Part shown: positions 1-6,738 of the stretch, piece by piece
How positions within the stretch are numbered: position 1 is the stretch's first letter
How the letters are laid out: the number at the start of each line of letters is the position of its first letter
Position numbers and translations under genes: made by a program
The notes under the pieces: model-generated
Told to the model about the DNA's origin: nothing
Database searches by the model: none
What the model saw: the letters and a program-made list of their open reading frames with translations, nothing else
Origin: an uncultured Oscillibacter sp.
GTDB taxonomy: Bacteria; Bacillota; Clostridia; Oscillospirales; Oscillospiraceae
DNA: 19,249 nt
Assembly: GCA_910576845.1 (NCBI GenBank)
Contig: CAJTJA010000045.1
Location: 1-19,249 of the forward strand
Reading direction: 5' to 3'

Positions 1-1139
1 GTCCCCTATGGCTACGTGAAGGACCCGGAGAATCCGAGACGCTGGCTGATTGACCCGGAGACTGCCCAGGTAGTACAGCGCATTTTCCAGATGTGCATGG
101 AGGGGCGAGGCCCCCAGCAAATTGCCAATCAGCTTCGGTCCGACAAGGTGTTGACTCCGACCGCCTATAAGAAACAGCAGGGGCGCAGCCGCACCCTGAC
201 CCGGAAAATCCCCATGGCTGGGGTGACAGCTCGGTTGTCAAAATTCTGGAACGCCGGGAGTGCACGGGCTGTACTGTCAACTTCAAGACCTACTCCAACT
301 CCATCTGGGACAAGAAGCAGAGGGAAAATCCGGTAGAGAAGCAGGCGATTTTCCCCGGCACTCATGAGCGTATCATCGAAGATGATGTGTTTGAGAAGGT
401 TCAGGTGATCCGTCAGCAAAGACACCGCATGACCCGCACCGGTAGAAGCAGTATTTTTTCCGGTCTGGTCTACTGCGCCGACTGCGGCTTCAAGATGCAG
501 TACGGTTCCTCCAACAACGGCGATTTCGCTCAGGATTTCTTCGACTGCTCTCTGCACAAGAAGAACCGGGAGAAATGCGGCGGGCACTTCATCCGGGTGA
601 AGGTTCTGGAACGCATGGTTTTGAAGCATATCCAACTGGTGACGGACTATATTCTGCGGTATGAGGCTCATTTCCGTATGGTCATGGAACAGCAAATGAA
701 GCTGGAAAGCGCCGAGAAAATTTTGACCAGCAGGAAGAAGCTCAGCCGGGACGAGAAGCGTATTGCCGAGCTGAAGCGGCTGTTCATCAAGATTTACGAG
801 GACAACGCCAGCGGGCGGCTAAGTGACGAGCGGTTTGATATGCTGAGCCAGAGCTGTGAAGCGGAGCAGAAGCTGCTTGAGGCCGAGGTCGTTACCTTGC
901 GGCAGGAGATTGAAGTACAGGCGCGACAGAGCGAGAATATTGAGAAGTTCATCCAGACGGCGCAGAAGTATGTGACCATTGAGACTCTTGATCCCTACGC
1001 CCTTCGGGAGCTGGTTCAAGCGATCTATGTGGAGGCCCCGGACAAGTCCAGCGGTAAGCGGCGGCAGAATATTCACATCAAGTATGACGGCCTGGGATTT
1101 ATCCCTCTGGATGAATTGATGAAAGGGAAAACGGCGTGA
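1..1139 (+). pseudogene. Large serine recombinase, C-terminal part, frameshifted (5' end outside window)
   Basis: This is the back two thirds of a large serine recombinase, the class that excises and integrates conjugative or mobilisable elements. The catalytic N-terminal domain would lie left of the window. Frame 1 opens with PYGYVKDPENPRRW and continues through the recombinase domain (VVQRIFQMCMEGRGPQQIANQL) to about position 213. From about 214 the homology continues in frame 3 (WGDSSVVKILERRE), so one base, most simply a T in CCC(T)ATGGC, is missing. Frame 3 then carries the zinc-ribbon (GLVYCADCGFKMQYG, later CSLHKKNREKCGG), a charged coiled-coil stretch (codons near 680-960) and a DUF4368-like tail (RRQNIHIKYDGLGFIPLDEL), ending in TGA at 1137-1139. 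Without the missing base, translation stops at 336, before the zinc-ribbon. It could be a true pseudogene or a sequencing error; I cannot tell which. The family call is secure. Confidence 0.9.
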
Positions 1140-1154
1140 CCGAAGCCACGCCGT
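1131..1154 (+). other. Hairpin overlapping the recombinase stop codon
   Basis: ACGGCGTG and CACGCCGT form a perfect 8-bp stem around an 8-base loop that includes the end of the TGA stop. No T-run follows at once, so this is probably a 3'-end stabilising hairpin rather than the terminator itself, which lies 50 bases further on. Confidence 0.5.
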
Positions 1155-1203
1155 CCCTCGAAAACACTATGTTTTCAGCTTTCTTGAATTTTTACTGTTT
1201 TAC

Positions 1204-1235
1204 GGCCCCCGCCCTTTCCGGCGGCGGGCCTTTTT
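1204..1235 (+). terminator. Rho-independent terminator of the recombinase
   Basis: GGCCCCCGCC (1204-1213) pairs with GGCGGCGGGCC (1220-1230) as a 10-bp GC stem with one bulged C. It is followed directly by TTTTT (1231-1235). It sits just past the recombinase and just before the end of the convergent small gene. The T-run is only on the plus-strand side, so it works for plus-strand transcripts. Confidence 0.8.
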
Positions 1236-1236
1236 C

Positions 1237-1413
1237 CTACTTCATGAGCCGGTCTACACATGCCTGCATCTCCTGTTTCGTGCGGGCATTTCGAGCCTGT
1301 TCCACCACGGCTTTCCGCTCCCCCTCCGGCAGAGCGGCAAAGCGTTCCATTGCCTCAGGCCTCTGAGTCATGGCAAGCCCCAGCCCAAGAGGCAGCTCCA
1401 TATCCAAAGACAT
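1237..1413 (-). CDS. Small hypothetical protein (58 aa)
   Basis: This short protein has the look of a small conserved Clostridia protein: an MELPLGLGLAM start region, then PEAMERFAALPEGERKAVVEQ and KQEMQACVDRL. It is highly charged and helical, has no signal peptide or membrane segment, and is probably cytoplasmic. I recall similar small chromosomal proteins in Oscillospiraceae but know no function. The ATG at 1413 is chosen because GGGGTGA lies about 14 bases upstream; the spacing is long, so the ATG at 1401 or the TTG at 1452 remain possible. It converges on the recombinase and ends at the foot of that gene's terminator. It may therefore be the first host gene outside the inserted element. 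Residue composition argues against a chance frame. Confidence 0.6.
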   Translation of the reverse strand: MSLDMELPLGLGLAMTQRPEAMERFAALPEGERKAVVEQARNARTKQEMQACVDRLMK

Positions 1414-1463
1414 CCGTTTTATCGTTCTCACCCCGAAAACAGGATGCCCCAAAATTCGACAGA

Positions 1464-2426
1464 TTATTCGTCTTTAGAAGCCGTAAACAGATTCAGCCAG
1501 CGGCACATATCCTCTGCCGGAAGATATGTAACGCCGTTCTCCTTGACGCAAGGGAAGCTGAGGCTCGCTTCCCCTTCGGCGGTCTGAATAACCTCTGCCC
1601 CCGGCTTGACGGAGAAAATGGTTTCACCATTCAGGCTGACCACGGCGCCCTTGTCTTTATCCCACCGGACTTCATACCCTGCCGCCTCGGCTACAGGCCG
1701 GAGAGGCAGGCAGATTATATCCTTTCCGGTCTCTTCATTCTTTTCCTTCCGCCCGGAAACAGGCAGCTTCTCACCGCTGAAAAGGACGGTTCCGTCTTCC
1801 TGCCAGGAAATATAGCCCTGATAATCGTAAGCAAAAATAATTACCTTCTCCGCTTTGCCGTCCGCACCCTTCCAGACTAAGGCCCGTGCGCCGGGAATTA
1901 AATTCTCCATCCGTACAATCTGACGGGTCAGCCAGGGGCTGTATGCCGTCTTTTCAGTGACGGTCAGCGTTCCGCCCCCCGAAACCGGAAAGACCGCTTC
2001 ACCGTTTTTACCAGGGACAGCCGCCCCGGCAATCTCACAGTACTCCGGCGCAGCGGCGTCCGCCGGAATATTCCCAACGATTACCTCGGCAAACACCTGA
2101 GGCGGCAGGCTCATAGTAGCCACGGGGCCAATCCAGGCATAGAGGGTATCCCCCTCTTTCACAGACTCCATATCCAGCGGCAACCCCGTGGCGGCATCCA
2201 CCACCGGGGCTTCCCCCACATGGACCACCACCTCATTCATGTAATCGCTCTCGTTATCATTTTTCAGGAAGATACCCTCCCCCTCCCAAGGGGAAACCTT
2301 GCCCCAGACCCGAGTAATAGCAGGGGGCTTTTCCGGCACGACGGCAGGCTCCTCAGCCGCGGCGGCAAGGCACAGGGCGGCGGAACAAACCGCCAGGGTC
2401 AGACATGCACTCAACAACTTTTTCAT
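1464..2426 (-). CDS. Secreted stalk-domain protein (copper amine oxidase N-terminal-like)
   Basis: This is a 320-residue exported protein. Residues 1-24 are a Sec signal peptide (MKKLLSACLTLAVCSAALCL, then AAAAEE as a likely cleavage region). No proper lipobox is present, so it should be released or wall-associated. Residues about 35-200 are a beta-rich region of unknown type. Residues about 215-315 resemble the copper-amine-oxidase N-terminal 'stalk' domain (PF07833), with PLRPVAEAAGYEVRWDKDKGAVV and a second half GVTYLPAEDMCRWL. In Clostridia this domain is a common surface module and does not imply amine oxidase activity; no catalytic domain is present. The ATG at 2426 has GGAG 7 bases upstream. 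The gene lies 116 bases downstream of the lipoprotein gene on the same strand with no terminator visible between them, and also has its own possible promoter. Substrate and role are unknown. Confidence 0.85.
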   Translation of the reverse strand: MKKLLSACLTLAVCSAALCLAAAAEEPAVVPEKPPAITRVWGKVSPWEGEGIFLKNDNESDYMNEVVVHVGEAPVVDAATGLPLDMESVKEGDTLYAWIGPVATMSLPPQVFAEVIVGNIPADAAAPEYCEIAGAAVPGKNGEAVFPVSGGGTLTVTEKTAYSPWLTRQIVRMENLIPGARALVWKGADGKAEKVIIFAYDYQGYISWQEDGTVLFSGEKLPVSGRKEKNEETGKDIICLPLRPVAEAAGYEVRWDKDKGAVVSLNGETIFSVKPGAEVIQTAEGEASLSFPCVKENGVTYLPAEDMCRWLNLFTASKDE

Positions 2427-2461
2427 AAATTTTCTCCATTTCTATTGTATTTCATATAATC

Positions 2462-2490
2462 TATATACTTTTGTTTCGCCGGGTCCACAA
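2462..2490 (-). promoter_or_regulatory. Candidate promoter for the stalk-domain gene
   Basis: On the minus strand TTGTGG (2485-2490) and TATATA (2462-2467) are separated by 17 bases, about 35 bases before the start codon. The -10 side is AT-rich and could be read in more than one register, so this is only a candidate. Confidence 0.4.
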
Positions 2491-2542
2491 TATGGATTTT
2501 TTGGCCGGTGCCGCTGAAGATTTCGGTATTCCCCTCAATGCA

Positions 2543-3451
2543 TCAGCCCAACGGCTCAGGATGCTCAACCTGGGGTCTGGGAGAGCCCAAAGGAGCGATG
2601 GTCTCTTCTGTCAACGGTTGGAAAGAGAGCTCAATCTTCTCTGCCCCATCAATATAAACGTTTCGCCAGTTCTCATGGTCTGCTCCGTCTACGATGGCGG
2701 CAGCGCTGTATTGACCCTCCCAACCGGCAGGGAGGAGGTAGTAAACCAGACCGTCTCCGTCGGCGTCAATATCATGGGGGAACGGATTTCCCTCATAGTC
2801 CGTGTCCCGGATGCTGATGTCCCAGGCGTCCACGGCGCCCGTGAACTCATAGGCATCACTATCGGCGTCATAAAGGTATAGATTATAGGGCCAAATCCGG
2901 CCTCCCAAGCCCTGATTGTGGGACCAGTCTGCCTCTACAACTCCATTGTCATAGAAATCCAGGCCAGGGAACTCAGACAGCTTTTCGTATACGGTTCCAT
3001 CCCGATAACCGAACACAATCTCCCGCATCCCTGCCACACCGGCGTTTGTCCAGACCAATATCAGCTCTTCCCCGCCGTCTCCATCCACATCGGCAATGGT
3101 AAAATTATTCATAGACGCAGCCTCTGTATTTAAATAGTCCAACGCAGTGCCGTCCGGGAGAATCCCCAGCAAATACATATCCCACAGCGCCTTGCCGTAA
3201 GCCAGCCGCCGGGCCTCGTCCTCCGCCCCGGCCCCAAGAGCCGCCGGAACAGTGTCCTCACCAGCAGGGGACTTCCTTTCCGCCGGAACGGAATCCGGTT
3301 CCGCCTCATCCTCCGGGGCAGAAGACTCTTTCGAGGGCTGGTCCGTCGTTATGGAAGCCATGCCGGATTGGTCCGCCCCGCAGGAGCTGAGCGTGCCCAA
3401 CAGCATTCCCGACAAAAAAACGCCGCAAAGTATCCAGATAAATTGCTTCAT
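2543..3451 (-). CDS. Lipoprotein with FG-GAP/VCBS-like repeat motif
   Basis: This 302-residue exported lipoprotein has a hydrophobic signal (residues 4-20) ending in a lipobox LSSC with C24 as the lipidation site. It should sit on the outer face of the membrane. Residues about 30-75 are a Ser/Glu/Pro-rich linker. The folded part begins near residue 80 and contains IADVDGDGGEELILVW, a calcium-loop FG-GAP/VCBS-like motif, and a second acidic loop HDIDADGDGLVYYLLP. The pattern is typical of Clostridial lipoproteins that hold beta-propeller fragments; no enzyme motif is visible. GAGAGA about 6 bases before the ATG at 3451 supports the start. It is divergent from the superoxide dismutase gene. Function is not assigned. 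Confidence 0.85.
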   Translation of the reverse strand: MKQFIWILCGVFLSGMLLGTLSSCGADQSGMASITTDQPSKESSAPEDEAEPDSVPAERKSPAGEDTVPAALGAGAEDEARRLAYGKALWDMYLLGILPDGTALDYLNTEAASMNNFTIADVDGDGGEELILVWTNAGVAGMREIVFGYRDGTVYEKLSEFPGLDFYDNGVVEADWSHNQGLGGRIWPYNLYLYDADSDAYEFTGAVDAWDISIRDTDYEGNPFPHDIDADGDGLVYYLLPAGWEGQYSAAAIVDGADHENWRNVYIDGAEKIELSFQPLTEETIAPLGSPRPQVEHPEPLG

Positions 3452-3496
3452 AAGTCTCTCTTCTCTTCTTTATTTTTTTATGCGGGGTGCTTTTAT

Positions 3497-3553
3497 ATTA
3501 TAGACGTTTGAGAGCCCATTTTTGTTTCAGCTTTTTGCAAAATTTTTGCAAAT
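3497..3553. promoter_or_regulatory. Divergent regulatory region with 11-bp tandem repeat
   Basis: Between the lipoprotein and sod genes, TTTTTGCAAAA (3532-3542) and TTTTTGCAAAT (3543-3553) are tandem 11-bp repeats, each holding a near-palindromic TTTTGCAAAA core. A minus-strand TATAAT (3497-3502) lies 29 bases away with a poor -35. This arrangement suits an activator- or repressor-controlled promoter for the lipoprotein. The plus strand has TATACT (3586-3591), also with a poor -35, for sod. Poly-A/T bias could explain part of this. Confidence 0.4.
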
Positions 3554-3621
3554 TTTCTTTCCGTATTCCATTCCCGATTTTTACATATACTTAATGAGGA
3601 AAAACACGAAAGGAGAATCTT

Positions 3622-4263
3622 ATGGAATCACATTATCCCTTTACCCTGCCGCCCCTGCCCTACGGCTACGATGCTCTGCTTCCGGAGATCGGAGAGCGAA
3701 CCCTGCATTTTCATCACGACAAGCATTTTGCCACCTATATCGACAATTTGAACAAGCTCCTGGAAAAACATCCAAGCTTTCAGGAGTGGCCCTTGGAACG
3801 TTTGATTCAAGAATGGAACCGTCTCCCGGAGGATATCCGCCAGGGTGTGCGAAACAATGCCGGCGGCGTTTATAACCATGATCTCTATTTCAAAACCCTG
3901 ACCCCTGGCCCCGCCTCTTCTCCCGAGGGGCCCCTGGCGGCCGCCATAGCCCGGGACTTCGGGGACCTGGAAGGATTGAAATCCGTCATGAAGAATTCTG
4001 CTCTCGGACAGTTCGGCTCAGGCTGGGCCTGGCTGGCTGCCTGCGGAGACGGGCAGCTCTCCGTTGTGAAAACCGCCAATCAGGACACCCCCCTTCCTCT
4101 GGTCCCTTTGCTGCTCTGCGATGTCTGGGAGCACGCCTACTATCTGGACTATCAAAACCGCCGGGCAGACTATTTTGAAAGTTGGTGGCGCAAAGTAAAC
4201 TGGCCCGAAATCTCTCATGCCTATGCCGGCTTCATGGAGGGCAGGCCCCACCGCACAGAATAA
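3622..4263 (+). CDS. sodA: Superoxide dismutase, Mn/Fe family (Mn-type)
   Basis: This 213-residue cytoplasmic enzyme dismutates superoxide to oxygen and hydrogen peroxide. The N-terminal helical domain begins FTLPPLPYGYDALLPEIG. All four metal ligands are visible: H31 in LHFHHDKH, H86 in GGVYNHDLYF, and D167 and H171 in DVWEHAYYLDY. The second-sphere glutamine is Q154 in TANQDTP, with Gly at the alternative N-domain position; this is the arrangement of Mn-type enzymes, although cambialistic use cannot be excluded. The length is usual for the family. GGAG 7 bases before the ATG fixes the start. It appears to be transcribed alone, between a divergent lipoprotein gene and a separately promoted transporter-like gene. 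In an anaerobe it would protect against transient oxygen. Confidence 0.96.
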   Translation: MESHYPFTLPPLPYGYDALLPEIGERTLHFHHDKHFATYIDNLNKLLEKHPSFQEWPLERLIQEWNRLPEDIRQGVRNNAGGVYNHDLYFKTLTPGPASSPEGPLAAAIARDFGDLEGLKSVMKNSALGQFGSGWAWLAACGDGQLSVVKTANQDTPLPLVPLLLCDVWEHAYYLDYQNRRADYFESWWRKVNWPEISHAYAGFMEGRPHRTE

Positions 4264-4277
4264 ATATCCCCGGAATC

Positions 4278-4300
4278 TTCCGGCAGCCGGAAAAATTTTA
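4278..4300 (+). terminator. Possible weak terminator after sodA
   Basis: TTCCGG (4278-4283), loop CAG and CCGGAA (4287-4292) make a 6-bp hairpin, followed by AAATTTTATT rather than a clean T-run. It lies 15 bases after the stop codon. An alternative hairpin uses CCGGAA at 4270-4275. Termination here is plausible but probably incomplete. Confidence 0.35.
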
Positions 4301-4329
4301 TTGACAAACCGTTCCTGCCTGCGTATGAT
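4301..4329 (+). promoter_or_regulatory. Strong sigma-A promoter for the PfoR-like gene
   Basis: TTGACA (4301-4306), a 17-base spacer and TATGAT (4324-4329) nearly match the consensus. The predicted start would leave a leader of about 55 bases before the ATG at 4392. Confidence 0.8.
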
Positions 4330-4345
4330 ATGCTTTACAGGTGTC

Positions 4346-4374
4346 TTGACATCTATGAGATTATATTATATGAA
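4346..4374 (+). promoter_or_regulatory. Second TTGACA-17-TATGAA promoter-like site
   Basis: A second TTGACA (4346-4351) with TATGAA (4369-4374) at 17 bases lies 45 bases after the first, inside the predicted leader. A transcript from here would start about 10 bases before the ATG and barely include the ribosome site, so it may be a weak promoter or a coincidence. Confidence 0.35.
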
Positions 4375-4391
4375 AGAGACAGGTGCTTCCC

Positions 4392-5501
4392 ATGGAAAAC
4401 ATCCAGGCATTTTTAAAGCGCAAGAACATCGTCCTCTCCGCCCGCCGCTACGGCATTGACGCTCTGGGCGCGATGGCCCAGGGACTTTTCTGCTCCCTGC
4501 TGATCGGCACAATTCTCAACACGGCCGGTTCCCAGTTCCACATTGGCTTCCTGACCGCCAAAATCATCACCATTAACGAAACCGGCTACACCATCGGCGG
4601 GATGGCCTCCTTTATGAGCGGCGCGGCTATGGCCGTGGCCATTGGCTACGCTCTCCAGGCCCCGCCGCTGGTGCTGTTTTCCCTGACCACAGTGGGCTAC
4701 GCCTGCAACGCCCTGGGCGGAGCAGGCGGACCGCTGGCTGTGCTGCTGGTGGCAATTTTAGCCGCCGAGTGCGGTAAGGCCGTCAGCAAAGAGACAAGGG
4801 TAGATATCCTTGTGACCCCCATTGTCACCACCTTGATCGGTATCGGCGCGGCTTGGGTCATCGCCCCTCCCATTGGCTCCGCCGCCAGTGCTTTTGGCCG
4901 GCTTATTATGAGGGCCACGGAGCTCCAGCCCTTCCTGATGGGAATCGTGGTGTCCGTATTAGTAGGCGTTGCCCTGACCCTGCCCATCTCTTCCGCCGCT
5001 ATCTGTTCTGTACTGGGGCTGACCGGCCTGGCGGGCGGAGCCGCCGTGGCAGGCTGCTGTGCGCAGATGGTTGGCTTTGCTGTTATGAGCTTCAGGGAAA
5101 ACGGATGGGGCGGCCTCGTCAGTCAGGGGTTGGGCACCTCCATGCTTCAAATGCCCAATATTGTAAAAAATCCCCGAATTTGGATTGCTCCCACCCTGAC
5201 TTCTGCTATCACCGGCCCCATCGCCACCTGCTTTTTCTATCTTGAAATGAACGGCGCCGCCATTAACTCCGGCATGGGCACCTGCGGTCTCTGCGGCCAG
5301 CTTGGCATTTGGACCGGATGGGTGGCTCCCAGTGAGACTGCCCTTGCCAACGGCGCCGTGCCCATCTCTCCTCATATTATGGATTGGCTGGGATTGATTT
5401 TCATTTCCTTTGTTCTCCCCGCTGTCATCTGCCCGCTGATCAACCAGCTCTGCCGGAAAGCCGGCTGGGTGAAAGACGGAGATTTGACTCTGGCAGGCTG
5501 A
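4392..5501 (+). CDS. PfoR-like PTS EIIC-type membrane protein
   Basis: This 369-residue integral membrane protein belongs to the PTS_EIIC_2 / PfoR family (COG3641). Members resemble the sugar-conducting IIC subunit of phosphotransferase systems; PfoR of Clostridium perfringens was named as a regulator of perfringolysin production. The protein is Gly/Ala-rich with roughly nine or ten hydrophobic segments. Family-like stretches include ETGYTIGGMASFMSGAAMA near residues 60-78 and LGGAGGPLAVLLVAILAAECGKAV near 105-130. No IIA or IIB domain or partner gene lies nearby, so whether it moves a sugar is unclear. The ATG at 4392 is preferred over the GTG at 4383 because AGGTG (4381-4385) sits 6 bases before it. 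It has its own promoter and is terminated at 5659-5699, so it is probably monocistronic. Confidence 0.88.
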   Translation: MENIQAFLKRKNIVLSARRYGIDALGAMAQGLFCSLLIGTILNTAGSQFHIGFLTAKIITINETGYTIGGMASFMSGAAMAVAIGYALQAPPLVLFSLTTVGYACNALGGAGGPLAVLLVAILAAECGKAVSKETRVDILVTPIVTTLIGIGAAWVIAPPIGSAASAFGRLIMRATELQPFLMGIVVSVLVGVALTLPISSAAICSVLGLTGLAGGAAVAGCCAQMVGFAVMSFRENGWGGLVSQGLGTSMLQMPNIVKNPRIWIAPTLTSAITGPIATCFFYLEMNGAAINSGMGTCGLCGQLGIWTGWVAPSETALANGAVPISPHIMDWLGLIFISFVLPAVICPLINQLCRKAGWVKDGDLTLAG

Positions 5502-5531
5502 ACCCCCCAAAACAAGAAAAGAGAGGCACAC

Positions 5532-5586
5532 CTCAGGCCGTCAAAAAAGTGTTTTTGACAGCCTGAGCCGCCGCAAAGCGGCGGCT
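5532..5586. repeat. Two overlapping intergenic hairpins
   Basis: The first stem pairs CTCAGGC.GTCAAAAA (5532-5547) with TTTTTGAC.GCCTGAG (5552-5567), giving 15 pairs and one mismatch around a 4-base loop. The second is a perfect 9-bp stem, AGCCGCCGC-AAA-GCGGCGGCT (5566-5586). They share two bases. Neither is followed by a clean T-run, so they resemble dispersed intergenic repeat hairpins more than terminators. Confidence 0.6.
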
Positions 5587-5658
5587 GTGCTCCGAAACGT
5601 TCCTTGGACACAGCCCGTCCCGTGCCCTTCCCGTTGAACCGGCCTTCTTATTCTTTCA

Positions 5659-5699
5659 AAAGCTGAGGGAGATGTCCCAGGGGCATCTCCCTCAGCTTT
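5659..5699. terminator. Strong bidirectional terminator between convergent genes
   Basis: A perfect 16-bp stem pairs AAAGCTGAGGGAGATG (5659-5674) with its complement (5684-5699) around a 9-base loop. A and T tails on both sides let it act in both directions. Its right arm overlaps the TAA stop (5698-5700) of the minus-strand regulator gene. It serves the PfoR-like gene and the XRE gene. Confidence 0.85.
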
Positions 5700-6501
5700 A
5701 TTTTCCCTCCCCGCCTCGTTTCCATGTGAAGGAAACCGCGGCGGCCATTAGAAACAAAAGGATAGACAACAGGTTCCACCCGTCCGGCGAAGGGGCGGCC
5801 CCCAGAACATATAAAACCGCGTTAACCGCAAATACCAGCCCGGCCAGCAGCAGAAACGCAGTCCCTACGGCAGCGGCCGTCCTGCCCAAACGCTTGAAAA
5901 CAATAAGGATCAGCCACAAAAACAGCACAGACAGCAGCGTCATGGCCGCCCCCACAGTAAACACCGTCCGGATGCCCAACAGGCGGCTCAGCCCGTACAA
6001 ATAGGGAATGGTAAATACGCTGAGCGACGCGAGGCTTCCAGTCAGCCCCCCTTTTCTCAGTGCGAGAAGCGGGAAAAAGACAGCCCATGTGTATACTGCC
6101 GATATAGCCACGACAAGAGACCAGGTCAGTCTGCCCGACAGCACCGTGTCGCAGATGAAGCACGTCAGTACCCCCGCAAAGAGACCGCCGGAGAACAAGA
6201 CGGAACCCCACCAGCGCTTTCCCGCCCAGCCGGAGAACCGGCTTTTCGGCGCGCCCGGAGCAGAGGAAATCTCCGGCTGCATTGTCCCGGTCTCCCGGCC
6301 CCCGCCGAGCAGTTCGTCTGCCGTAATCCCTAAAACCTCACATAGCGCCAGCATAATGGACGAGTCCGGCAGGCTCTTGCCCGTTTCCCATTTTGACACA
6401 GCCCGATCAGTAATATGCAGTTTTTCTGCCAGCTGGGCCTGGGTCATCCCTTTTTCCCTCCGGCACTCCATAATAAAGCTTCCAATTCTGCCTTGGTTCA
6501 T
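5698..6501 (-). CDS. XRE-family DNA-binding protein with six-TM membrane domain
   Basis: This 267-residue protein fuses an N-terminal Cro/C1-type helix-turn-helix to a membrane domain. Residues 1-65 are the HTH (IGSFIMECRREKGMTQAQL, then HITDRAVSKWETGKSLPDSS and ALCEVLGITADELL). A short linker follows, then about six hydrophobic helices near 97-118, 125-147, 151-173, 178-200, 207-231 and 240-259. Such proteins are frequent in Firmicutes and are thought to couple a membrane signal to local transcription; no target is known here. The ATG at 6501 is chosen because the HTH begins immediately after it and AGGGG lies about 8 bases upstream; an ATG at 6528 with GGAGGTG very close is the alternative. 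It is divergent from spoIIE with 237 bases between them. Confidence 0.85.
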   Translation of the reverse strand: MNQGRIGSFIMECRREKGMTQAQLAEKLHITDRAVSKWETGKSLPDSSIMLALCEVLGITADELLGGGRETGTMQPEISSAPGAPKSRFSGWAGKRWWGSVLFSGGLFAGVLTCFICDTVLSGRLTWSLVVAISAVYTWAVFFPLLALRKGGLTGSLASLSVFTIPYLYGLSRLLGIRTVFTVGAAMTLLSVLFLWLILIVFKRLGRTAAAVGTAFLLLAGLVFAVNAVLYVLGAAPSPDGWNLLSILLFLMAAAVSFTWKRGGEGK

Positions 6502-6577
6502 TCCCGCATCCCCTTTCCTCCTTACCATACCACCTCCGGTTTGGTTTTTCCACAGACTTCCGGTAGATTTCAGAAAT

Positions 6578-6592
6578 TCAACCGTTGGTTGA
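6578..6592. promoter_or_regulatory. Inverted repeat, possible XRE operator
   Basis: TCAACC-GTT-GGTTGA is a perfect 6-bp inverted repeat in the divergent XRE/spoIIE intergenic region. Small palindromes of this kind are typical XRE-regulator sites. No convincing promoter for the XRE gene was seen around it, so this is suggestive only. Confidence 0.3.
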
Positions 6593-6724
6593 GCCGTGTC
6601 TTTCACTCCAGCACAGGATTCTGCCCCTTTTCCACCCCGCTTTTCCTCCGGGAAACGCCCTCCGCACTTTTCCCGACGCTTTTCTCCTTACCACGACGGT
6701 ACAATGGGGAAAACCTATCTTTTC

Positions 6725-6731
6725 GGGAGGG
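6725..6731 (+). promoter_or_regulatory. Ribosome site deciding the GTG start of spoIIE
   Basis: GGGAGGG is placed 7 bases before a GTG at 6739. The open frame extends upstream to 6415, but that part overlaps the XRE gene and reads as low-complexity non-protein sequence, so this site sets the true start. Confidence 0.75.
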
Positions 6732-6738
6732 ACAAGCT

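Noticed and set aside
1464..2426. Copper amine oxidase enzyme
   Set aside because: Only the stalk-like N-terminal-type domain is recognisable; the protein is too short and lacks a catalytic domain.
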